Assembly (NCBI GenBank): GCA_021323815.1
Contig: JAJPKG010000186.1
Span: 1 to 13,956, forward strand
Source of the DNA: Pseudomonadota bacterium
GTDB taxonomy: Bacteria > Chloroflexota > Ktedonobacteria > Ktedonobacterales > JACDGC01
Direction of reading: 5' to 3'
DNA: 13,956 nucleotides
This document shows positions 6,057-12,158 of this stretch, in pieces. Under the pieces are notes generated by a model that ran no database searches, was not told the DNA's origin, and worked only from the letters and a program-made list of their open reading frames with translations. Within the stretch, counting starts at the first letter, position 1, and the number at the start of each line of letters is the position of its first letter. Position numbers and translations under genes: made by a program.

Positions 6057-6986
6057 ATGCAAGAGCAAACCCAGGAGCGATTTTTCCTGGGCATTGACGG
6101 GGGCGGCACCAAAACGCTGGCGATCGTCGTGGATGCCTGTGGCAACGAGCGCGGGCGCGGCTGGGCCGGCGGGGGCAATCATCGTTCCGCCGGGCTACCG
6201 GGCGCGCTGCGCCAGATCGAGATCGCGGTGCAATCCGCGCTGGCATCCACGGGGGCGGCGCTGCCCCTGGCCGGCGCATGGGTTGGCCTGGCCGGCATTG
6301 ACGACACCACCGACCATGCCGCGCTGCTGCCTCATGTGCAAGCGCTGGCCAACACCGTGCGCCTGACCAATGACGCGGAATTGCTGCTGGGCGCGCTGCC
6401 GCACGCCGCCGGAGTGGCGCTCGTCGCCGGGACGGGAGCGATTGCATTGGGGCGCGATGGCAGCAACAAAACGGCCCGCGCCAACGGCTGGGGGCACATC
6501 ATCGGCGACGAGGGCAGCGGTTATGCCATCGGGCGCGACGCCCTGCGAGCCGCCTCGCGCGCCGCCGACGGTCGTGGCCCCGTCACGCCGTTGCTTGAGA
6601 TGATCCTTCACGAATGGCAGCTTGAGCGCCCGGCAGAACTCATTGACTATGTCTACGCGCATCCCGACAAAGCCGTGATCGCGCGCCTCGCGCCCCTGGT
6701 TTTCGCGGCAGCCCAGGAAGGCGACGCGGCGGCAACGCACATCGTCCATCGGGCGGCGGCGGAACTGGCGCAATCGGCGCTGGCGGTGGCGCGCGCGCTG
6801 GATCTTCCCGTGAAACTGCCACTGGCATTTGGTGGCGCGTTGCTGGCGCACAATGAGCACTTCCGCGAACTGGTGCTAGCCCGCCTGCAACGCCTGCGCC
6901 CCGCCGGCGTGACGGCGGTGGTGGCCGAACCGGCGCTCGCCGCCGCCCGCGCCATGATCTCATCTCAGGAGCAACGCGCATTATGA
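6057..6986 (+). CDS. N-acetylglucosamine/N-acetylmuramic acid kinase, BadF/BcrA ATPase family (MurK-like)
   Basis: A 309-aa sugar kinase of the ASKHA fold. GIDGGGTKT (12-20) is the phosphate-1 loop, TNDAELLLGA (104-113) carries the candidate catalytic Asp (D106), AGTGAIA (124-130) is phosphate-2, GWGHIIGDEGSGYAIGR (144-160) is the family hallmark, and AFGGALL near the C-terminus is the adenosine motif. With murQ upstream and nagZ downstream, the likely substrates are free MurNAc and GlcNAc, as for Clostridium MurK, giving the 6-phosphates used by MurQ and NagA. A strict GlcNAc kinase is the alternative. There are two candidate starts: GTG 6051, overlapping the murQ TGA, or ATG 6057, with GGGG 7 nt upstream; the ATG is preferred. 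No transport domain is present. Confidence 0.88.
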   Translation: MQEQTQERFFLGIDGGGTKTLAIVVDACGNERGRGWAGGGNHRSAGLPGALRQIEIAVQSALASTGAALPLAGAWVGLAGIDDTTDHAALLPHVQALANTVRLTNDAELLLGALPHAAGVALVAGTGAIALGRDGSNKTARANGWGHIIGDEGSGYAIGRDALRAASRAADGRGPVTPLLEMILHEWQLERPAELIDYVYAHPDKAVIARLAPLVFAAAQEGDAAATHIVHRAAAELAQSALAVARALDLPVKLPLAFGGALLAHNEHFRELVLARLQRLRPAGVTAVVAEPALAAARAMISSQEQRAL

Positions 6987-8557
6987 GCGATCTCGCCAAT
7001 GCTCTCAGCCTGGACCAGCAGATCGGGCAGCTCTTCATGGTCGGCTTCCAGGAGCCGGAGCCAACCTCTGAAATCATCACGATGATCCGCGATCACCACG
7101 TCGGCGGCATCATCCTTTTCACGCGCAACATCCGCGATATGGCGCAAGCACGCAGGCTGAGTGCCAACCTGCAACGCATCGCCCGCGCAGCGGGGCATCC
7201 GCGACCACTGCTGATCAGCATCGATCAGGAAAACGGGCTGGTGCGGCGACTGGGGCCGGACGCGACGATCTTGCCCGGCAACATGGCGCTGGGGGCGACG
7301 CGCTCCGAAGAATTGACCGAGGCGGTGGCACGGGCCTGCGGCGAAGAATTGCGCGTGGCGGGCGTCAATATGAATCTGGCTCCCGATGCGGATGTGAACA
7401 ACAATCCCGCCAACCCCGTCATCGGCGCGCGCTCATTCGGGGGCGATCCCGCCCTGGTGGCACGGCTGACGGCGGCGGCGGTGCGCGGCTATCGCTCAGC
7501 CGGTATCATCACCACCATCAAGCATTTTCCAGGGCATGGCGACACCGCAACCGATTCGCATCTGGCGCTGCCCGTTGTGGCGTGCGACCTGAACCGGCTG
7601 CGTGCCGTCGAACTGCCGCCTTTCATCGCGGGCTGTGCTGCGGGGGCGGATTGTGTGATGACAGCACACGTGCTGCTGCCGCAGATCGAGCCGGAGCGCT
7701 CGTTGCCAGCCAGCATCTCACCAGCGGTGATTCGAGGCTTGCTGCGGGATCAACTCGGCTATGACGGCGTGGTGATGACCGATTGCCTGGAAATGCACGC
7801 CATCTCGCGGACGGTGGGCGTGCCACGCGGCGCGGTGCTGGCCCTGCGTGCCGGCAACGACCTCGTGTTGATCTCGCATACCTTCCCCTGGCAACGCGAC
7901 GCCATCCTGGCGGTGCGCGCAGCGGTGGAAAAGGGCGAGATCGATCGGGAAACCATCCATCAAGCGGCAGAGCGCGTGCTGCACCTGAAAGAACGGCTGA
8001 CCTGGGATGCTGCGTCCGTGACCACCGTTGATTTTGCCGCGCATGCCCAATTGCGCGACGACGCTTATGCGCGCTCCACAACGGTTGTGACCAACGAGGA
8101 ACATATCTTGCCGCTGCGCCTCGCGCCGGAGCAACGACTGGCCGTCATCGCGCCCGAAGCGCGCGCCGTCAGCCAGGCCGTGGATGTCGCCTATGACCAC
8201 ACCGATCTGCTTGCCGCGCTCAGCCAGCGACATCCCAACCTTATCTCGTGCCACCTGACCGCCGATGGCGCTGAGGACTCGCGGAAACAAGTCCTGCGCG
8301 CCGCTCAGGAAGCCGGCGTTGTGCTGCTCGTCATGATCAATGCCCGTCGCGATCCCCAGCAAGCAGCGCTGATCGCCGATCTGCTTGCATGTGGCAAACC
8401 AATCATCGGCATCGCGGCGGGCGATCCCTATGATCTGGCGCAGTTCCCGTCGCTTGCCGCCGGCCTCGCCACGTATGAATATACCCAGCCGGCGTTGCGC
8501 GCGGCGGTGCGCGTCATCTTCGGGGAAACAGAGGCGCGGGGGCAACTGCCGGTTTAG
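6983..8557 (+). CDS. nagZ: GH3 beta-N-acetylhexosaminidase, two-domain NagZ type
   Basis: A 524-aa GH3 enzyme that removes terminal N-acetyl-hexosamine from murein fragments. The TIM barrel (about 1-345) holds SIDQENGLVRRL (79-90), the NagZ hallmark KHFPGHGDTATDSH (180-193) with the Asp/His pair D191-H193 as general acid/base dyad, and the nucleophile D267 in VVMTDCLEM. A Rossmann-like C-terminal domain (about 350-524) ends in GDPYDLAQFP and EYTQPALRAAVRVIFGE, as in two-domain Bacillus-type NagZ. The N-terminus MSDLANALSLDQQIGQLFMV shows no signal peptide, so cytoplasmic action is predicted, unlike secreted Bacillus NagZ. The ATG overlaps the kinase stop (ATGA), with CAGGAG upstream. It is last in the operon; the next gene is convergent. 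Confidence 0.93.
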   Translation: MSDLANALSLDQQIGQLFMVGFQEPEPTSEIITMIRDHHVGGIILFTRNIRDMAQARRLSANLQRIARAAGHPRPLLISIDQENGLVRRLGPDATILPGNMALGATRSEELTEAVARACGEELRVAGVNMNLAPDADVNNNPANPVIGARSFGGDPALVARLTAAAVRGYRSAGIITTIKHFPGHGDTATDSHLALPVVACDLNRLRAVELPPFIAGCAAGADCVMTAHVLLPQIEPERSLPASISPAVIRGLLRDQLGYDGVVMTDCLEMHAISRTVGVPRGAVLALRAGNDLVLISHTFPWQRDAILAVRAAVEKGEIDRETIHQAAERVLHLKERLTWDAASVTTVDFAAHAQLRDDAYARSTTVVTNEEHILPLRLAPEQRLAVIAPEARAVSQAVDVAYDHTDLLAALSQRHPNLISCHLTADGAEDSRKQVLRAAQEAGVVLLVMINARRDPQQAALIADLLACGKPIIGIAAGDPYDLAQFPSLAAGLATYEYTQPALRAAVRVIFGETEARGQLPV

Positions 8558-8860
8558 GCTTGATCGGCGACATCATCGGTGCGGCGTCTTGGTCCGGCGC
8601 TTCCAGCGTGATGCTCCTTCCGCGCTGGCACCGTCCAGTAAACCATGACCGCTTTCCCGAATCCCTTCGGCGCGGTTGGCCTCACTTACAGGAATTGGGG
8701 TGTGAAAGCCCCCGCTTTTCAAACGGGAGATGCAACGGCCCGTCGCAGGACGCGACCACCGTACCCGTTGCTTGACGTGATTGATCACGTGCCGGCACCC
8801 CCTGAGGTAGCTGCGCGCTAGGCGCTCGCTCTGCCGCAGGATCAGTGCAGGCACCGCTCA
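8558..8860. other. Convergent intergenic region, no gene recognised
   Basis: These 303 nt separate nagZ from the oppositely oriented response regulator. Short open frames here have no recognisable motifs. Structure seen: a 16-nt palindrome ACGTGAT-TG-ATCACGT (8775-8790), immediately followed by the palindrome GTGCCGGCAC (8789-8798); either might help end converging transcripts, but no T-tract is present. Around 8697-8731, GTGAAAGCCCCCGC followed by CAAACGGGAG vaguely recalls the right-end hairpin of IS200/IS605 elements. No tnpA or tnpB sequence accompanies it. Confidence 0.45.
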
Positions 8861-9472
8861 TTATGGTTCCAGCCAACCCTTTTGTTCCGCGATGCGCGCC
8901 GCTTCCACACGGTTCTGCGCGCCCAGTTTTTGAATGGCCAGCGACAGGTAATTGCGCACCGTGCCTTCAGTCAGGCTCAGCGCCGCCGCCATATCCGCAA
9001 TGCTCGCCCCACCCGCCGCCTGTGCCAGCACCTCGCGCTCCCGCGCCGTCAGCGGATTGTTCCCCTCGCTCAACGCCGAAGCCGCCAGCGCCGGATCGAC
9101 CACGCGCTCGCCCGCCACCGCCCGGCGAATGGCCACCGCAAGCTGTGCCGAAGGCGCGTCTTTCACCAGGAAACCCACCGCGCCGCTTTCCATCGCCCGC
9201 CGCAGATAACCTGGCCGGCCAAATGTCGTCAGGATGAGGATCTTGCATTGCGGCAAGCGCCGGTGCAGTTCCGCCGCCGCCTCTAATCCATCTTGCCCCG
9301 GCATTTCAATATCCAGCAGCGCCACATCAGGATCAGTTTCCAGCGCTTTGGCAACCACCGCGTCGCCCCGGTCCGCTTCGGCCACGATCTCGAAATCGCC
9401 CTCAAGCGTCAGCAAAGCGGCCAACGCGCCACGCACCATGCTCTGGTCTTCCGCCAGCAACACGCGAATCAT
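8861..9472 (-). CDS. NarL/FixJ (DesR-type) response regulator
   Basis: A 203-aa regulator. The receiver domain (1-120) carries acidic residues E8 and D9, phospho-acceptor D54 in LLDIEMPG, T82/T83 in ILTTF and K104 in FLVKDAP. The LuxR-type HTH (about 138-197) reads LTAREREVLAQAAGGASIAD, then LSLTEGTVRNYLSLAIQKLG. The start is ATG 9472: MIRVLLAEDQ is the canonical opening and AAAGGAGA lies 7 nt upstream. Longer in-frame versions would extend into the kinase gene. The A of its ATG is the last base of the kinase TGA, so the pair is translationally coupled and forms a two-component system. The targets are unknown; the upstream cupredoxin gene is an obvious candidate. Confidence 0.93.
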   Translation of the reverse strand: MIRVLLAEDQSMVRGALAALLTLEGDFEIVAEADRGDAVVAKALETDPDVALLDIEMPGQDGLEAAAELHRRLPQCKILILTTFGRPGYLRRAMESGAVGFLVKDAPSAQLAVAIRRAVAGERVVDPALAASALSEGNNPLTAREREVLAQAAGGASIADMAAALSLTEGTVRNYLSLAIQKLGAQNRVEAARIAEQKGWLEP

Positions 9473-10680
9473 CAACGCATCTCCTTTCCAACCGGAGCTA
9501 CAGACGCGTGCCGGCGCATCGCATCCAGGGGCAGCGTCACGCGCAGGCGAAATCCGCCGCTTTCCTGCCACGCCGCCTCACAGGTGCCCTCCAGCGCCAC
9601 CGCGCGTTCAGCCATCCCCCGCAGCCCATTGCCCGGCGCAACCGCAGCGCCATCCTTGCTCAGCCCATCGTCGCTCACCGTCAGGCTGACCGCATCATCC
9701 CCATAGCTCACCGAGATGCTGCACGCTCGCGCTCGGCTGTGGCGGATCACGTTCGTCACGCCCTCGCGCACCGTCCACGCCAGCATGCCCTCGACGGTGG
9801 GGCGCAGCGGAAATGGCGGTTCCGGCGCGTCCAGACTCAACGCAATGCCGGCGGCGTCCAGCATCTCGCGGGCGGCGCGCAATTCCCCGGCAAAGGTGGG
9901 CTGGCGATAGCCGGCGACGGCCTCGCGCACTTCGTGCAACGCCTGCCGCGCGGCGGCTTCCACGTCAGCCATCTCCACCGCCGCCCGCTCCGGGGCCACG
10001 CGTGCCAGTCGCCCGGCCAGCTCGCTTTTCAGCGCGATCAACGACAAGGTGTGGCCCAGCAGATCGTGCAAATCCCGTGCGAAGCGCAGCCGCTCGTTCG
10101 TCACCGCCATCTGCGCCAGCTCTTGCCGGGCATGGCGCAATTCCCGGTTGGTGAGAAAGGCCCAGCGCATGGCAGTGGTGGTGAAGCCGGTGACCAGGAT
10201 GGTAAACAGCGCCGACAATGCCGCACCGCCGCCCTGATGCGACGCCAGCAACCCCACCACCGCGAACAACGCCAGCCCACCAACCACCCATGCCGACCGC
10301 TTCACCGGCAGATCCGCCGCCGCGATGGCGGATGTATAGATGAACAGCCCGCCCCACTCCGGTCCGGCCAGCCCTATCAGCACCACACCCAGCAGGATCA
10401 TCACGGCAAAGGGCGTCCAGGTCTGCTGGAAGGTTCGCGGATTTGCGGGGACATCGCTCACCAAACGCCGCCCGATCTGCCAGCCCATCCACAAATAGAG
10501 CGCGAAAAAGGCAATGGTACCGGCGAAAACCAGCGCGAGACGCCACACCGGGCGCATCTGGAAGAGGTCATGGAAAACGGGGATGGAAAAGGTAATCCAG
10601 ACGGCGAAGATGCCCCACACCAGCGCCACCGGCGGCTGAGACGTGGTCTTGTTTTCCGGCATGGTCGTCTCGTGTTCCAT
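9472..10680 (-). CDS. DesK-type membrane sensor histidine kinase (HisKA_3)
   Basis: A 402-aa kinase with about five or six hydrophobic membrane segments (roughly residues 18-40, 46-66, 89-105, 112-125, 131-147 and 155-175). A short coiled segment leads to the HisKA_3 box ERLRFARDLHDLLGHTLSL, with phospho-acceptor H205, and the ATPase domain has REGVTNVIRHS (N310), DDG (338-340) and GNGLRGM (350-356). It has no extracytoplasmic sensor domain, so sensing is probably by the membrane segments, as in DesK, or by partner proteins. The start is taken at ATG 10680, with CAGGAG 9 nt upstream; a GTG at 10719 would add 13 polar residues. It is coupled to the downstream response regulator and lies 97 nt after the cupredoxin gene, with a hairpin between. 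Confidence 0.92.
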   Translation of the reverse strand: MEHETTMPENKTTSQPPVALVWGIFAVWITFSIPVFHDLFQMRPVWRLALVFAGTIAFFALYLWMGWQIGRRLVSDVPANPRTFQQTWTPFAVMILLGVVLIGLAGPEWGGLFIYTSAIAAADLPVKRSAWVVGGLALFAVVGLLASHQGGGAALSALFTILVTGFTTTAMRWAFLTNRELRHARQELAQMAVTNERLRFARDLHDLLGHTLSLIALKSELAGRLARVAPERAAVEMADVEAAARQALHEVREAVAGYRQPTFAGELRAAREMLDAAGIALSLDAPEPPFPLRPTVEGMLAWTVREGVTNVIRHSRARACSISVSYGDDAVSLTVSDDGLSKDGAAVAPGNGLRGMAERAVALEGTCEAAWQESGGFRLRVTLPLDAMRRHASVAPVGKEMR

Positions 10681-10736
10681 CTCCCCATTCTCCTGCTCGC
10701 ATCGCTCTGTGCCTTTCACCTCATCATATCATGCAG

Positions 10737-10764
10737 CCCCATCCCGTCTTACCAGGGGATGGGG
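10737..10764 (-). terminator. Perfect 9-bp hairpin between the cupredoxin and histidine kinase genes
   Basis: CCCCATCCC (10737-10745) and GGGATGGGG (10756-10764) are perfect complements around a 10-nt loop, 14 nt beyond the cupredoxin stop. A run of Ts does not follow on the minus strand, so it may be a partial terminator, an RNA-stability hairpin or an attenuator rather than a strong intrinsic terminator. TATGAT just downstream could be part of a kinase promoter, but no good -35 accompanies it. Confidence 0.45.
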
Positions 10765-10777
10765 CCGGGGCCGGCGC

Positions 10778-11590
10778 TTATTGCACCGTCACCGTCAGTT
10801 CCATGCCCGGATGGATGACGCACAGGATGTGATACGTTCCCGGCGTGGTGAACGGCCCAAGCTCGAAGCTGCCGGTGGAGATGGCGCGGTTGTCCAGCGC
10901 GGGCGCATTGGGCGGCGTGGCCAACTGAGTGTGGCCGTCATTCCACGTGCCATAGGTCAACTGGTGCGGGATGTTGCTGTCATCCACAAAATCCAGTTTG
11001 GTTCCCGCGGGAATGGTCACCGCCGTCGGGTTGAAGGTGCTCAGACCCAGGTGAATGATCGTCGCGCCGTCGCTCGCCGTCGCCGCCGTCACTTCCGCTG
11101 GTTTTGCGCTGACGCCGATCAAGATGCCGCCCAGCGCAATGCCCGCCAGCGCGGTGACGACATAGCCGTACCAGCGCGGCGTCTGCGTCCGGTTTTGCCC
11201 GTAGTTCTGCGCTACCGCACCCAGCATGGTCGCAAACGCGATGAGCGAGAGCGCGACTTCAAGCACGATGGGCGCAAACAAGGGATCTTGCAGATGTGTC
11301 AGGTGATACGCCGGATATGGCGTGCCGAACGTCTGGTAAAGCAGGCCCACGCCGGTGATGACGCTGCCCAAAATCGGTGCCCAGCGCACGCGCAGGAGGA
11401 AGAGAACGACCAACAAAGCGTTCACAGCGCTGATGGCAGCCAGCGCGATGCCACCGGGGAACCCGATGCTGATCGCGCCGAACAGCGCCCCAAGCGCCAG
11501 TACCGTGCCGATGCCACAGAGGATCTTGGCCAACAGCGTCAGCGGCGGGCGCGTTGTCGCGGTGGTTGTCGTCGTTGTCGTAGCATTCAT
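10778..11590 (-). CDS. Membrane-anchored cupredoxin-domain protein
   Basis: A 270-aa protein. A Thr-rich N-terminus (seven Thr after MNA) leads into five predicted membrane helices (about 17-44, 47-66, 69-88, 104-126 and 141-160). Residues 175-270 form a plastocyanin-like domain with the type-1 copper ligands H209 (NIPHQL), C257, H260 and M263 (CVIHPGM), and the FNPTAVTIPAGTKLDFVD strand typical of the fold. With five helices the C-terminal copper domain should be outside the membrane if the N-terminus is inside. The role is likely electron transfer or copper handling; the redox partner is not in the window. The start is ATG 11590, with AAGGGAG 6 nt upstream; an extension to 11710 is unconserved in character. 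The DesK/DesR-type pair follows in the same direction. Confidence 0.86.
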   Translation of the reverse strand: MNATTTTTTTATTRPPLTLLAKILCGIGTVLALGALFGAISIGFPGGIALAAISAVNALLVVLFLLRVRWAPILGSVITGVGLLYQTFGTPYPAYHLTHLQDPLFAPIVLEVALSLIAFATMLGAVAQNYGQNRTQTPRWYGYVVTALAGIALGGILIGVSAKPAEVTAATASDGATIIHLGLSTFNPTAVTIPAGTKLDFVDDSNIPHQLTYGTWNDGHTQLATPPNAPALDNRAISTGSFELGPFTTPGTYHILCVIHPGMELTVTVQ

Positions 11591-11718
11591 GATGCACTCC
11601 CTTTCTCGCATGAAAACCATAATTCCAACTTGTGTTGTCCCGGCATCTGTAGCCTGCCGTTGTTTTGAGTATAGGCCCGCCCAGGCTTTAGTGGTAGTGA
11701 AGCCTGTCAAAACTTCCT

Positions 11719-11734
11719 CATGACAAATGTCATG
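11719..11734. promoter_or_regulatory. Palindromic operator-like site CATGACA-AA-TGTCATG
   Basis: Seven-base arms are perfectly inverted around AA. The site lies between the divergent cupredoxin (ATG 11590) and XRE (ATG 11829) genes. Its size fits a dimeric regulator such as the adjacent XRE protein or the response regulator. A consensus-like TTGACA (minus strand, 11710-11705) and TATACT (minus, 11673-11668) lie nearby but are 31 bp apart, so they do not make one promoter. Confidence 0.4.
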
Positions 11735-11759
11735 CGACCATTATGGGCCGCCAAGCCCA

Positions 11760-11775
11760 GTACCAAAAACGGTAC
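11760..11775. promoter_or_regulatory. Second inverted repeat GTACC-AAAAAC-GGTAC
   Basis: Perfect 5-bp arms around a 6-nt A-rich spacer, 54 bp before the XRE start. It is a candidate autoregulatory operator for the XRE-type protein. No convincing -35/-10 pair was found around it, so the promoter is unassigned. Confidence 0.33.
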
Positions 11776-11828
11776 AAAAATTGCGGGAAGCGAGGGAACA
11801 CACATCTCTCATCCGTGAGGAAGATCGC

Positions 11829-12101
11829 ATGGCCACAGCCCGCCCAGCCCGCATGCCGCTGCCCCACCTGCGCGCCTGGCGCTTGCGCCGGGGCTATAGC
11901 CAGCACGAACTGGCCCAGCGTGCCGGCATGTCTAAAACCACCATCGTCAACCTTGAAGGCGGCAAGGGGTGTGCCAACTTCGTCTCCATCCGCAAGCTTG
12001 CCGCCGCCCTCGCCCTCACGCGCGAGCAACTGCTGTTTGAGCGCCCCGACACCAGCCAAACGCCGCACGGAGCGTACAATGCTGCTCGCATGGCGAGATA
12101 A
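11829..12101 (+). CDS. Small XRE-family helix-turn-helix DNA-binding protein
   Basis: A 90-aa protein that is almost entirely one Cro/C1-type HTH: LRAWRLRRGYSQHELAQRAG (14-33), recognition helix MSKTTIVNLEGG (34-45), then SIRKLAAALALTREQLL (53-69). The C-terminal 20 residues are polar and probably disordered. The start at ATG 11829 is supported by GAGG 8 nt upstream. An in-frame extension from 11727 would add 34 residues crossing the upstream inverted repeats and is less likely. It lies 57 nt before the PAS/GAF gene on the same strand and divergent from the cupredoxin gene, so it may regulate either. It has no partner toxin next to it. Confidence 0.82.
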   Translation: MATARPARMPLPHLRAWRLRRGYSQHELAQRAGMSKTTIVNLEGGKGCANFVSIRKLAAALALTREQLLFERPDTSQTPHGAYNAARMAR

Positions 12102-12158
12102 GCTGCCGGGATCCGGCGAGACACGATGAATCCATCACAGAGGGCAAGGACCACACAC

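Noticed and set aside
5134..6447. Long minus-strand frame antisense to murQ and the kinase
   Set aside because: Composition and lack of motifs show that it mirrors the real MurQ and kinase codons.
8604..8627. CCAGCG...CGCTGG stem after nagZ as a terminator
   Set aside because: The stem is only 6 bp with a 14-nt loop and no T-tract, too weak to call.
9508..10818. A 436-codon plus-strand frame antisense to the histidine kinase
   Set aside because: It is Gln/His/Arg-rich with no domains, while the minus strand encodes a complete HisKA_3 kinase.
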